Shown in pieces: positions 34,853 to 46,441 of a stretch of 64,000 nt of DNA (its first letter is position 1; each line of letters starts with the position of its first letter). Both the position numbers and the translations under genes were made by a program. Source of the stretch: Dactylis glomerata (Eukaryota > Streptophyta > Magnoliopsida > Poales > Poaceae); the NCBI GenBank assembly GCA_007115705.1, contig QXEO01000235.1, positions 933,537 to 997,536 of the forward strand. Reading direction: 5' to 3'. Below the pieces are notes generated by a model. It did not search any database. It saw nothing but the letters and a program-made list of their open reading frames with translations, and was not told the DNA's origin.

Positions 34853-34859
34853 TATATAA
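34853..34859 (+). promoter_or_regulatory. TATA box of the expansin-like gene
   Basis: TATATAA about 165 bp upstream of the ATG at 35020, followed by GC-rich then pyrimidine-rich leader (TCTTCTTCTTCTCTTTT at 34967-34985). Position and context suit a class II core promoter with a leader of about 135 bases. Confidence 0.65.
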
Positions 34860-35019
34860 TACTCGCGCGCTTTTAGTTAACACACCGTCCTAAGCAGCGG
34901 CATGTGCCATTGCCAAGGAGGGGGGGAAAAGCAAACCCAGCAGCCATTCTTCCCCCATCCATACGCCTCTTCTTCTTCTCTTTTGTTCCGGCTAGCTCCG
35001 CTGCTCGGCATCGATCGCC

Positions 35020-37772
35020 ATGGCTCTAGTGCTCCCCGCGCTCTTCTACTGCCTCCTGCTGCTCCTGCCCTCCTGCGCGTCCGCCTGCGAGAGGTGCGTG
35101 CGTCAGGGCAAGGCTGCCTACTCGCCCTCCACAGTCACTGCCGGTAAGATTAAGAACTCTCTTTCTAGCAGCGGCAGACGCACACATCAGTCTAGATTGT
35201 GGATTTTGTTTTCTTCTTGGCAAGATTCTGAGTGCCTTATGGTTCTTGGCTTGGTTAATTAGGCGGTGGGATCTGTGGGTATGGAGCCATGGCCCTGGAG
35301 ACCAATGGGGGATTCCTCGCCGCCGGGGGTCCCAGGCAGCACAGAGGAGGGCTTGGGTGTGGAAGATGCTTCCAGGTACCGATTCAATTTGTCCAGAGTA
35401 GCTCTTCATTTCTGCCCCCCATTCTCTCAATGATTCAAGAACTTGAGCTTTTTAAAACCTATTCTTTTCTTGATTTGTAATTTTCTTCATGCTACTTACA
35501 TTCGTTGCCACCTGAACAAGTAGAGTAATGGCGACAGCTAATTTTAATCTATTCTTGTCTTGAGTGCTAATTTCCTTTTTTGCACTTATATCTGTTGCCA
35601 TCTGAACAAGTAAAAGGACACGTAGTAATTATGAGAGCTGGTTTCCTTGCCTGTTTCGTTCTCTATGTACAGTAGTATCATCTTAAGCTTTACTCTATGT
35701 ACCAATTGTAGTTAAAGAGAAGATTTCAGAAAACTTAAGTAGCATGTGGCTAATGTATATGCTCTCCTCTGTTTATGTCTGTGCTAGTATGCTTTGGTGT
35801 TTAAATATTTTTTATTTTCGTTGCAAATAAGAGTATAGGATATGCCACTAACCTCTTGCGTTATTTATTCTTATTCTTTAGAGATTTACTTTTGGTTTTG
35901 TTCTCCGAAACAGATGAGATGCAGAGATTCAGAGATGTGCAGCAGCAGGGGCGTCCGGGTCGTGCTCACCGACTTCCACAGGAACAATCGTACAGACTTC
36001 CTGCTGGGTGGGCCGGCTTTTGTGGGCATGGCCAAGCCCGGAATGGCCCAGCAGCTCAGGCAACTGGAGGCTCTGTCCATAGAGTACAAAAGGTAATAGC
36101 AATTCCTCATGATTTTCAAAGAAAAAGAAACAGTGCCTTATAATTTTCATAAAACGGATAAGAATTCTTTAATAAGATATTTCGAAATGTATACAGTTAG
36201 AAACAGCTGAAGTAATATTGTTTATTTGTATTTTGGTACTGATCATTTGTATTTTTTCTTTAAAAAGACAGCAATTGATTTATGTAGTTTACATTCATAT
36301 CGTGAAAATGAAATAGAATTCAGCTTTCTGAGCTGATATCTTGGATCCTACTCCCTATGTCCCAAAATATAAGGCGCCTAAGCTTTAGCTGAAAGTCAAC
36401 ATCTTGTAAGTTTGACCAAGTTTATACGAAAAAATATGAATATCTACAATATCAAATAGGCATTTTGAGAAACTATACTTTCTGGTGAATCTATTGATAT
36501 TGATTTGGTATTGTGAATGTTTATATTTTTACGTACACATTTGGTCAAACTTAAAATATATTGACTTTTGACTAAAGCTTAGGCGCCTTACATTTTGGGA
36601 CGGAGGGAGTACAAACTATCATTCGCTTGTCTTACAGCTTCAATGTGGATAAATGGCCGTTCCGTAAATGAATTTCAATGAGGCAAACCACGCGCAGGGC
36701 TCTAGAATATGTTGTCAATCTACCAGTCTCCAGGAAACTATTTAGATATAGTTTTTTTTGTTTATAAAATCAATGCAGTAGGATATTCTTCTATGGTTTT
36801 TACCTCAATAAAAACAATGTTTAGGAAATCAGAAAAATGTGGAGGACGATTTCCATATATAATTTTGCTGGGTTAACTTCTAAAACTTATATAGGCTTCA
36901 AAAATTATTATTGGCATATTTTTTATCTCTGATAATGTCTTCAAAATGGAATAGCGAGTCAGTCTTCCGTTTGTTAGTTCCACCGAATGAAAAAGGCATA
37001 CTTGAATAATATCGCTTAAAACAGAAATCTCCCAAAATTATGTTTATGTTTCCAGCCAGCACCCATTGTATATATATTATTTACTAGCTGAAAAGCAAAC
37101 ACAATTTAGTTTAGGTTAGCACGTAGTAGGACTGAGATGAAGAGGTTTTTTTATGCGTTACAAGGCAAACACAAAATCTTGATACCAGAGATCTATAGAT
37201 GCATCCAAAATAATGGATGTAAACTCTAGTACACTACTGCAGTGCCCTAAATATCTTTTGTATTGTTTGCATGCAGAATTCCTTGCGACTACAGTGACAA
37301 GAACCTGTCCATATTAGTGGAAGAGCAGAGCAAGAAGCCAAGTAAATTGGTCATCAAGTTCCTTTACCAAGGTGGTCAAACTGATATATTAGCGGTGGAT
37401 GTTGCTCAGGTAAAAGCAAGACTCAATCAACCCTGAACAAAAATAAGGACAAAGTTGTACACCAAATTTGTCTAATCAATATGATGAACCATGTCTTCTA
37501 TGCTTATGCAGGTGGGTTCATCGGACTGGCGGTTTATGAACCGAGTCCACGGCCCGGTCTGGAGCACAGATCGGGCACCAACCGGGCCGCTGCAGTTCCG
37601 GGCGGTGGTGACTGGAGGTTACGATGGCAAGTGGGTGTGGGCAGACAAAGAGGTCCTCCCAGCCAACTGGCAGCCAGGCCAAGTCTATGACACCGGTGCC
37701 CGGATCGACGATGTGGCGAGGGAGAGCTGCCTAGGCTGCGCAAGGCTGGACTGGGAAATGAAAGTGGCTTAA
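35020..37772 (+). CDS. EXLA: expansin-like A protein (EXLA), five exons
   Basis: Exons by canonical GT-AG sites: 35020-35143, 35263-35375, 35914-36092, 37277-37409, 37512-37772; joined they give 810 nt, 269 residues, no internal stop. Residues 1-22 are a hydrophobic signal peptide ending SCASA, so the product is secreted to the cell wall. The N-terminal double-psi barrel domain carries the expected cysteines (CERC, GICGYGA, LGCGRCFQ, RCRDSEMC). The HFD motif of alpha/beta expansins is absent, as usual in the A-like group. The C-terminal grass-pollen-allergen-type domain reads FLYQGGQTDI...VAQVGSSDW...GGYDGKWVWADKEVLP, and the protein ends LGCARLDWEMKVA. Length and exon layout fit the family. 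EXLA proteins lack proven wall-loosening activity, so the biochemical role is unknown. Intron 3 (1,184 bp) holds a Stowaway MITE. Single copy in this window; the paralogue number within the EXLA family is not decided. Confidence 0.93.
36351..36609. mobile_element. Stowaway MITE in intron 3 of the expansin-like gene
   Basis: CTCCCTATGTCCCAAAATAT at the left and the inverse ...TTTTGGGACGGAGGGAG at the right, with TA target duplication (36349-36350, 36610-36611). 259 bp, with long internal complementarity. Tc1/mariner class. It sits 258 bp downstream of the exon 3 donor and far from the acceptor, so splicing sites are untouched. Confidence 0.93.
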
Positions 37773-38383
37773 CACAATGCAGAAGTTGTTGTTATCCCTG
37801 ACGTATCTGATACTGCAATGACCATGGGATGCAGATACCAACGGTAAACACCAAGTCGTGAGAGGGTGAAAGGACAGCAGTGGGTTGGAAAAAAGGAATC
37901 CTTCTCTTGATGTCAAGAAACAGATGGGTATGCGTTTGTAGGGGATAGCTGCCGTCGATCTTCGCTGGCCCTTGATTTGGTTTCTTCCTATATGCATGCA
38001 TGTACACGTTCATTGAACCATGCCTGCATAAAAGAGATGTATGTAAACAAATGTAGCTAGCTAGCTACCTCCCTGCTAATTGATAGAATATAATTAGTGA
38101 ACATAGTGCTATGTTTTTCCTCGGCACCTATGTGTTCTGTCTCTTGTGATCCTTCAAGCTTCACGTGCCTAACTAACCTAGCCGTTTATTAGCAAGTGAG
38201 GGTGGTGAGGGCCTTGGATTGCTGATCATCCTTTTCTTCTCTTATTAGTGAGTGAGTTTTTCTGATTCTTTGCGGGAGAAACCAAAACGAGACTAGGCTA
38301 GAGGAAAACTAGGCAAAAATCACGATTGGACGGTCGCACTGCATATCTGTACTAGGTGTAGATTATGGCGATATAAAACACTA
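37773..38383. other. 3' UTR and downstream flank of the expansin-like gene
   Basis: After the TAA there is about 300 bp of moderately AT-rich sequence with AATATAATTAG and TGCATAAAAGAG (about 38024 and 38088) as possible weak polyadenylation signals. No canonical AATAAA close to the stop. No other gene seen. Confidence 0.4.
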
Positions 38384-38475
38384 CTCCCTTCGATCAGAAA
38401 AGGTTATCGGTAAACTAGTACAGTTTTATTAAGTTATACTAAAATCATACGATAATCTTTTCCGATCGGAGGGAG
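38384..38475. mobile_element. short Stowaway MITE, 92 bp
   Basis: CTCCCTTCGATCAGAAAAGG and its inverse ending CCGATCGGAGGGAG, flanked by TA (38382-38383, 38476-38477). A small foldback about 0.6 kb downstream of the expansin-like stop codon. Confidence 0.9.
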
Positions 38476-38602
38476 TACAGTTGCTTGTTGCCACCACAAG
38501 TGAGATGTCAGAACCGAAGCCCAAACTAAAACACAAACTTCCTCTCGTATTTGGGCCTTAAGTTGCACACACATCAACCATTCCTCATACATATTTGATA
38601 TA

Positions 38603-38701
38603 CTATCTTTGTTTCTAAATATAAGATATTTGGTAGGTTGTAAAAAATATATGTTGGTAGGTTAAAATAGCCTACCAAAACATCTTATTATGGAGCAGAG
38701 C
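38603..38701. mobile_element. degenerate Stowaway-like foldback
   Basis: CTATCTTTGTTTCTAAATAT at the left is a mutated form of a Stowaway end; the right side TAAGATG/CATCTTATTATGGAGCAGAG is its weak inverse. GGTAGGTT and AACCTACC-like arms lie inside. Ends are approximate. Confidence 0.45.
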
Positions 38702-39939
38702 TAATAAAAAAATTAAGAGGGGGTATGTTAAAATCCACATGAGCTTTCAGCCACACACCTTGTGTGACACAAGGAGAGCAACAGGCCGTGGGAATAATAT
38801 ATGTTGACTTATTTCCTCCTCTTAAAAATATGCATTATTTCATACACCAATTGCCATTATGCTTGCTAGATTATCCTCTGTTAAAAACACCATCGTATAT
38901 AAAAGTCATACAAAAGATCTCATTTTTGGAGCTACCTCGAGTTTTTCCAGATAGATTTCCTAATAGTTGGACGAACGGTTTTGCTAATTCTCAGTCAATT
39001 CTTAGGCCTTTGGATTGCGTAGTGATTTGTGGTAGCGAGAAAATGGCTTCAGACAATTGAACTGATTTGTGATTCGTGCTAGTCATTAGTTGCATGTGTT
39101 GCAAGTGAAAAAGATGCCCCGATTCATTATATTGCTTTACGATTCATGCTAGTTATGAAAACATGGATTGCAATTTGCAACCAAGAATTAGTTACTCCCG
39201 AAAAATAGTCCGGAGTACCTGTCCATATTTCATGAATTTTGGTTATGTAAGTACGCGAAATATTCCTGTGACTTAGAGTTTCCTGACAGAGCGTCAATCT
39301 TGAAGTGTTGAATGTGGTCGATTGTGCAGCTGCTTTCACAGAAGAAAATTGAGGAAGTAGACGACAGATTTGCATGGAAAGATTCTGTGCGGCCGCATGC
39401 TTGATCACGGGCAAAGTTAGGACGCGCCTTCTCCCCTGGACTAGACGTCAACATGTGCCGAGTTTGTCCCGCAAACCGACATCCATCCATCTTTGGCAGT
39501 TGGCACGGGCTACTACTTGGTCGCTCAAACATCAATTTGATCGGTTAAAGGCGCGACGTGTGCCATGGGCTACATCCAGAATAACTAAGCACAGTGGTAG
39601 ATTTATGTCGACAATTGCAAGGATCTTGATAAATGACGCTGAAGCGCTTATATGTGCCAGTATTTCTTGAGCAAATCTGTACTCCTTTCTTGTCACATTG
39701 TAGACTTGTAGTGCATTTTTTTTTCAAAAGTTAAATGATGTGAAAGTTTACTGAAAAATTTATTTACATCTGCAATACAAAATGCATACCATATACAGTA
39801 ATGGTACTGATTTACTATTTCAGATGTTGTTATATTTTCTACATGTCAAATTAAACTTTACATTGTCTGACTTTTAAAGAAACTTATATTCACTATATTT
39901 TAGCAAGGAGTAGACGATGGATGAATCTGCGGCCGTTGC

Positions 39940-39942
<3 letters not shown>
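38702..39942. other. spacer without recognisable genes
   Basis: Short ORFs at 38764-39060 and 39230-39670 overlap on both strands and show no known motif. No repeat ends noticed. Confidence 0.5.

Positions 39943-40004
<62 letters not shown>
39943..40004. repeat. (TA)31 microsatellite
   Basis: 62 bp of uninterrupted TA, directly left of the micron-like element. Long YIYIYI reading frames across it are artefacts of the repeat. Confidence 0.97.
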
Positions 40005-40007
<3 letters not shown>

Positions 40008-40385
40008 CAGGGCACCTTGGTGCCCGGGCACCATGCTCAATACATATAAAATACGTGATATTTTGTACATACCCCAAGGTATGTATGACTTTGCACATAC
40101 TTAGTAGACATAAATGAGGTATGTATACCTTAGGTATGTTATTTTTTTTAGAATATATACCTAAGGTATGTAAAAGTACATATATATATATATATATGTA
40201 TTCCAGGTATATATATATTGGGTATGTGTATCCTGGGTATATGTATCTTGGGTATGCATATTTTGGATATGTATGAGTTGGGTATATGTATCTTGGGTAT
40301 GTATATCCCTGGGTATGCATAATTGTAAGCAAAATGTACGTATTTGAAGCATGGTGCCCGGGCACCAAGGTGCCCCATATCAGCT
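40005..40385. mobile_element. micron-like MITE between (TA)n tracts
   Basis: A perfect 28-bp inverted repeat lies near both ends (40010-40037 and 40348-40375; core GGTGCCCGGGCACC, itself palindromic). The element is bordered on the left by (TA)31 and on the right by (TG)7(TA)23. MITEs that insert specifically into TA microsatellites and have such subterminal palindromes are known as micron in rice. Inside, 40080-40320 is a degenerate array of about 20 bp (GGGTATATGTATCTT-like). No coding potential. Confidence 0.72.

Positions 40386-40445
<60 letters not shown>
40386..40445. repeat. (TG)7(TA)23 compound microsatellite
   Basis: TG repeats pass directly into TA repeats. With the (TA)31 tract it brackets the micron-like element. 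Confidence 0.97.
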
Positions 40446-40451
<6 letters not shown>

Positions 40452-43014
40452 AGTTCGTCCCGTGCACCAGCGCCCCGCGCCCAACCCGGTGGGCTATCGC
40501 ACACCAGCGCGCAAAACAGCCCTCGCACTCATGCATGCGTTGTAAAGCAGATTGATTTCGTCGTAAAAAGGCTGCATGTGACATAAAATAAATTCAGCCG
40601 ATGCATGTGGGCACGTTTGAGTGGTTGGGACTATATTTTAACTGAGTGACATAGGACAGCCTTGACGCGGTGTAAGAAAGCTTGCACGGGGCATAACTTT
40701 AGGTGACAAAAATAATGCACGCCTTATAAAAAAAAGTTTCATGGTACCTAAAAATGGGATGGCCGACTTCAAAAATAGCAAAAAATTATGTCATTGTAAG
40801 AATATCTGGCTTCTTATCACACATAAAAAAGCGGGACACTAGAACATCATATTCGGTCTAGTCTATGACGCCAAATCTTTTGGTAAACTTCAATCAGTGG
40901 GTCTTTGCTGCCGTTACAACTGAGCCAAATAATGTCCCTTTGATGGAATCAAATTTTCTTATTTGCTGTTTATGCCTGCCATTTCATTTTATGTCGTACC
41001 AAACTTTGTTACATCATTCATTTTGTGTTTCTACATTTCATCTGATCAAACCAAAATCTTTGGTAATTACGTGATCAGAATCTTGGATTCTCTCTGAGAA
41101 AAAATTAGGACATTACACTCAGATTTGTAGCTACAAGACTACAACTCCTAGAATGATCAATACAAAACGAATTTGTCATAAACTGTAAGCTAAGATGTGC
41201 CCGATCTCTTCTCTTCACAGCCCAATCCATCTATTTCTTTCTGAGGCCAATTTCAACTTCACCCCAGTAATACTATGTCAGCCTGATAAAATAGAAATAA
41301 CAAAGCTGATCACCCTTGAATATCTTCAGATTAAACAGTTGAAAAAAAAACAAGACTAAAAGAGCTTACTCTAAGTTAGGAAGGAATAAATTCGAAATAG
41401 GCATATTTCTAAACAGTTTCGAGGTTGCCATTAAGCTACCAAACAGAATATAAGACATTTCAATATAGTTTCAAACTGAATCCTGTTGGTAGCACAGCAA
41501 ATAGAAGGTGATAAACAAACACTAGTGTTTAGTAGTGTTGTGAACGACAACGGAAGATTGAAGAATCACACTTTGGCAGATAGCAGCAAGCAGGCTTTCA
41601 AACCTCATGCATTTTCTACATTCTTCTCACCCAATAGCAGAAACACATTTGCTTTAAAAAAAAATGGAAGTCCGTCGCTGAGCCAGTAAGCCGCGCCAAG
41701 CTACCAGTACACTATCACTATTAAGAAAATCAGAACATACAAGACGCAAAGCAATGTGCAACGTAACTTTGTGCAAAAATGAAACTGAGAAACATGCAAC
41801 TTGTAAGTTCATGAATGTCGACAATCCACCCCCAATCTGTTGTAGACAAATACACCTACGGGTGTGCTGAGAAGACACAAAAAATATAAAGCCTTGGCGT
41901 TTAATTCAGCTCAAAGATGTATCATTAGCAAAACTAATCAGCCTAGCTTTAAAATCCAAGCCATGTGCATAAGTTACACCGATAACTTAAAGCAAAACGT
42001 GCTTTAAACAGCTGCCAATAGAGATGTTTGCATTGAAATTAACCTTCCACAAGTAATTGGCAACGCACTGTATAAAATTATGTCTCAATTATTCAAAACG
42101 AGCTACTGCTGGTGATGCCCAATTAAGCTAGTGATTAACTGACTTGTGATTACTAGTGATGCTCCCGATCAATTCCTAAACCATGCAAAAACTGTAACTT
42201 CTAATGATTCTTTCGCAACTGAACAATGTAGCTGGACATCTCTAAGTTCAGAAAAATCTTGAAGCAGAAATCTATTCCGGAAAGAGAAATTATAAATACT
42301 GAAACTAACATGTTGCAAGGTTATCCACACCAACTATTAATTCTGATGCGGTCTTTGTCTGCAGCTTGGCAAGAGATGTAAGTAAAATTGCAAATCGAAT
42401 ATCCATCATTTCAGAGGTTAGCTAAGTACTTCATTCAATGGCCCTCTTGGCAGTTGGTAAGAATCAAAATAAGCGTGATAATGAGACTCTAGGGAAACAG
42501 ACACGGACAGCAGATAGCCGAGAGGTGACACCAACTTCACCTAATCACCTATGTCCTATGTGCCAATGTAAAGAACTTATGTCCATGCAAGAACTTTTGG
42601 TGGCAACAATATGAACCACCAACGGAAGAATAAGAACTAAGGTCATGGTTGATGCCTGACTGAGCGGCTGCGGCCCATATGAGATTACACTAAAGTTGTA
42701 AGATATGTAGGAGGCAAGATAGGTCGATCATACAAAAGCTGCAAACCAGAACCTTCAGATCCACTTGAGAAGGATATATTTGGTGGGGAAGAGACAACAA
42801 AAAGCTGACAGAATGAGGTGGAGAGGTCCCGTCTTGCGGCCACCTTCAATGTTGCATCTTCCCGAGATGCCGGACGCATCTGCTGCAGCGTCATGGGAGA
42901 AGGATGGTCACTGAGGGGCCATCCATGAGAGTGGAGCTCCGCAGGTGAGGAAGATACAACGTCGCCCATGAACAGAACCACAAAATCAATGAGCGTAAAG
43001 GGAGGGTGAAGGCT
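40446..43014. other. spacer leading into the 179-bp array
   Basis: No supported gene. 40446-40540 is GC-rich (GTGCACCAGCGCC) and may be part of another small element. 42685-43014 is open on the minus strand as an extension of the 179-bp units, reading away from a splice-donor-like GTGAGCC, and looks more like intron than exon. No terminal repeats found in 41100-42680. Confidence 0.4.
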
Positions 43015-43180
43015 CACCGAGAAGATCTTCTCGTTGCCAGCGTCGCCGGCGACGAGGCCCATGGACGGACACGGTAAGGTCCCTTGCCGCCGCCTCCTAG
43101 TACCTGAGATGCGCCTCGTTGGTGATTCCCCCGCCTCCGCAGCCGACGCAGGATACCTTGCTGGCCTCGGCCTCCTCCTC
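43015..43180 (-). repeat. 179-bp tandem unit 1, broken by the Athila insertion
   Basis: Begins CTCACCGAGAAGATCTTCTC and continues to CTCCTCCTC at 43180, where the Athila LTR starts; its last 11 bases resume at 53538. On the minus strand each unit contains an ATG (MGLVAGDAGNEKIFS in this copy) followed by GTGAG, which looks like a short first exon and splice donor. Host or TE origin undecided. Confidence 0.85.
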
Positions 43181-44692
43181 TGATACGTCCAATTTCCATC
43201 ACTATTTTGTATCATAATTTACTGTTATTCATTGATATATTTCATATCTAGACATGATACTTATGTTATTTCCTTTGTTTTCACATGTTTGATGATTATC
43301 GGAGGAGTTGCTGCCGGAGTCAGGATTCTGCTGGAAAAAAGGACCATCACAAGACCATATTTTGAAGATCAGGAAAATTCCAGAAAAATACCCAGAAATT
43401 ATAATTTCCCAGAAGACTCACGGAGCCAGAAGGAGGAGTCGAGAGGGGCCAGGGGTGGCCCACACGCTAGGGCGGCGCGGCCAGCCCCCTGGTCGCGCCA
43501 GCCCTGTGTGAGGGGCCCCTGGCCCACCTATGGTCTCGCCTCTTCGCGTACATCATCGTCCCCGAAAACCTAAGTCAAAGGGGGGGTTCAGAGTTAGACA
43601 CAGCCGCCTCTGCGGGGCGGAGAACACCAGAGAGAAAAAGCTCTCCGGCAGAGAGAAATCTGCCGGGGAAATTCCTTCCCGGAGAGGGGAGATCGTCGCC
43701 ATCGTCATCATCATCGCACCGGACTTCATCGGGATCATCATCATCATCATCTCCATCACCAGCACCTTCATCTTCACCATCACCTCGCCATCCCGCTGTA
43801 ACATCTTGAGTTGGATCTTGTTATATTCATAGGGGAAACTTTCCCGGTGTTGATTACTCTTGTAGTTGATGCTATTGAGTGGAACCGTTGAGTTAAGATT
43901 TATGTTCAGATTGTTATTTACCATTATTTCATCTCTGATCATGATCCATATGATGTCTTGTGAGTAGTTCGTTTAGTTCTTGAGGACATGGGAGAAGTCA
44001 AGATGTTAGTAGTGAATTATTGTTGAGAAATATTTAATGGTTTGATATTGTTGTGGTGCTATTTCACTAGTGGTGTCATGTGAACGTCAACTACATGATA
44101 CTTCACCATTTATGGGCCTAGTGAGATGCATTGTGTATTTGGTCACCGATTGTGGGGTTGCTGGAGTGACAGAAACCTAAACCTCCGTTGGGAAACCATT
44201 GCACCAGGGAGCGTAGGATCATAGAGTTTAAGGCTGTGGTTAGATTTATCTTAATTACTTTCTTGTATTTGCGGATGCTTGCAAGGGGTATAATCACATG
44301 TGTGTATTTATCCTAGTAAGGGTAGTGCGCTAGCACAGGTTCACCCCCATAACATTTACCAAACCAATAAATACTATCGGCTCTATGAAGCGAAAGCTCT
44401 TGACAGAAACCTCCCGTGTGTCCTCGAGAACGTTTGGTTATTATAAGAACACAACCGGCTTGTCCTTTGCTGAAGGAAGGATTGGGCCACTTGCTGCAAT
44501 TGTTTCTACTGTCTTTTATTTACTCGCACTTTATTTACTTGAATTACCAAATACTCCTGAAAACCTGTTTGCTAGTATTTACAGTGATTCCTTAATTAAA
44601 ACTGCTCATCAACACCTTCTGCTCCTCGTTGGGTTCGACACTCTTATTTATCGAAAGTACTACGATACACCCCCTATACTTGTGGGTCATCA
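43181..44692 (+). repeat. Athila 5' LTR
   Basis: TG at 43181 to CA at 44692, directly followed by AGACTATTTTC and the primer-binding site. Contains an (ATC)n-rich stretch at about 43696-43790. The ORFs within it (43530-43832, 44385-44933) are repeated unchanged in the other LTR and are not genes. Confidence 0.95.
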
Positions 44693-44703
44693 AGACTATT
44701 TTC

Positions 44704-44721
44704 TGGCGCCGTTGCCGGGGA
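44704..44721 (+). promoter_or_regulatory. Athila primer-binding site (tRNA-Asp type)
   Basis: TGGCGCCGTTGCCGGGGA, 11 bp after the LTR end. The characteristic priming sequence of Athila and related plant gypsy elements. Confidence 0.88.
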
Positions 44722-44806
44722 GTGTAGCGCTATTGAAGAGTGGAATTAGTAAAGGTAACCGTCACTGTGAGTATTGTTTTATTTTGTCTTTTATTTTTAT
44801 TCTGCT

Positions 44807-46441
44807 ATGGAGAACTCTCCATTTGGTTTCCTATTTGGAAACACATCTACTACTGCTACTGCTGCTGCTGCACATGCGGAGGAACCACCACCGCCGCCGC
44901 CTGCTGAAATTGATCCTTTTAAAATACCTATGAAAATTGTTGGGCGTATTATGGATAACTGCTATTCAGGAGATGGAACTGTCCATCCGGGTGATCACTT
45001 ATTATTTATACATGAATTATGCGAGTTGTTCAGATGTGCAGGTATTTCACCAAGCCAAGTCAAGAAGAAATTATTCTCTATATCATTGAAAGGCAGAGCT
45101 GAAGAGTGGTATCGACTACTCCAAGATGGTCCATCTATGGCATGGGAGGATATTGTGCCTCTTTTCTACTCCAAGTTTTATCCTCCAAGTGAAATTCATA
45201 AAGACCGTAACAAGATATATAATTTTTGGCCTCATGATGGAGAGAGTATTGCCCAAGCGTGGGGGAGATTGAAGTTACTAATGCTCAAATGCCCCATTCA
45301 TGAGCTCCCCAATAATATTGTTATTGATAATTTTTATGCGCGGCTTACTCTTCCTGATAAGGATTATTTGGATGCTTCTTGTTTTGGATCATTCACTCAT
45401 ATGAAAGAAGATGCTAAGTGGAAACTTCTTGACCGTATAAAAGAGAATGCTGAAGGTTGGGAAAACGACAAAGGTAGGAAGTCAGGTATAAACTATGATT
45501 ATGAATGCATTAAATCTTTTATGGGAACCGATGACTTTCATAGTGTTAGCGCTGCTTATGGTCTTGATTCTCAAATACTTGCTAATTGTCTTAAGGCCTT
45601 TGCCTCTTATATTGATGTTCCAAAGAAAGATTGGAACAAATATCATGCGCCTTACAAAGATTCTATTAGTCATATACCTGCTGCAGCTACAGAAGTTTGT
45701 ACGGTTGATAGCATCATTCCTGAACCTTATATTGAGAAGACACCTTTCCCTGCTAAGGTAAAAAAGTATTCTACTTTGGTAAGTGTGTCTAATAAAAGTA
45801 CTAAGAAAGCTGTAGAGCCTGATGAGCAAATTACTATTAAGTCTCCTGTTGCTATATTGAAAGATCTTGTTACTAAAGATGTAGGAGATGAATATATTCT
45901 TTTTTGTGAAGATGCTTCTAACATTCTCTCGCATCCTAAAAAGCACAGGAAAGCAAGTGTTCCTGTTATTTCTGTCAGGATTGGAGATCATTGCTATTAT
46001 GGTTTATGTGATATTGGTGCTAGTGCAAGTGCTATTCCCTTAGAGCTTTATAAAGAAATTATGCACGAGATTGGCGCTTGTGAACTTGAAGATATTGATG
46101 TGGTTGTTCAGCTTGCTAACAGAGAGACTGTTTGGCCTCTTGGTATTGTTCGAGATGTGGAAGTTCTATGTGGTAAGACTAAGTACCCTACTGATTTTCT
46201 AGTACTTGGTAAGGAGGCTAGTGAAACTTGTCCTATTATTTTTGGTAGACCCTTTTTGAACACTTGTGGCGCCATAATAGATTGTAAGAAAGAGAATTTT
46301 TTTACTAAGTTTAATGGAGAGTCTTATGAGTTTAATTTTTCCAAGTTTGCTAAGACTTCTTATGAAAATGACACGCCTAATGAAAATTTTCGAGTTGAGC
46401 AGCTTGCTTCTATTGCTCTTGCCCCTAATAATGCCTTGTAG
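44807..46441 (+). CDS. Athila gag-protease polyprotein
   Basis: I start at the ATG at 44807 (MENSPFGFLFGN); the open frame extends to 44774 but the earlier ATG is in a T-rich leader and its peptide is not gag-like. About 544 residues. After a Pro/Ala-rich N-terminus comes the Athila gag core (KIVGRIMDNCYSGDG, KGRAEEWYRLL, SKFYPPSEIHKDRNKIYNF), forming the particle shell. The aspartic protease lies at roughly residues 390-510 with active site CDIGASASAIP, a D-x-G form usual for this lineage. The ORF ends in TAG at 46439-46441. The pol region continues in the same frame, so the stop interrupts what is otherwise one gag-pol reading frame. No CCHC zinc knuckle was seen. Confidence 0.9.
   Translation: MENSPFGFLFGNTSTTATAAAAHAEEPPPPPPAEIDPFKIPMKIVGRIMDNCYSGDGTVHPGDHLLFIHELCELFRCAGISPSQVKKKLFSISLKGRAEEWYRLLQDGPSMAWEDIVPLFYSKFYPPSEIHKDRNKIYNFWPHDGESIAQAWGRLKLLMLKCPIHELPNNIVIDNFYARLTLPDKDYLDASCFGSFTHMKEDAKWKLLDRIKENAEGWENDKGRKSGINYDYECIKSFMGTDDFHSVSAAYGLDSQILANCLKAFASYIDVPKKDWNKYHAPYKDSISHIPAAATEVCTVDSIIPEPYIEKTPFPAKVKKYSTLVSVSNKSTKKAVEPDEQITIKSPVAILKDLVTKDVGDEYILFCEDASNILSHPKKHRKASVPVISVRIGDHCYYGLCDIGASASAIPLELYKEIMHEIGACELEDIDVVVQLANRETVWPLGIVRDVEVLCGKTKYPTDFLVLGKEASETCPIIFGRPFLNTCGAIIDCKKENFFTKFNGESYEFNFSKFAKTSYENDTPNENFRVEQLASIALAPNNAL

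Noticed and set aside
39874..40586. Long ORFs with Tyr-Ile repeats on both strands
   Set aside because: They are translations of TA microsatellites and of the minisatellite inside the micron-like element.
42685..43215. A 176-codon minus-strand ORF
   Set aside because: It starts in the Athila LTR, crosses the 179-bp unit and a likely splice donor and ends in unrelated sequence.
44385..44933. A 182-codon ORF starting in the Athila LTR
   Set aside because: Most of it is LTR sequence repeated at 53225-53545; it crosses the primer-binding site in a frame different from gag.
45482..45991. A 169-codon minus-strand ORF inside Athila gag
   Set aside because: Antisense shadow of gag-protease.
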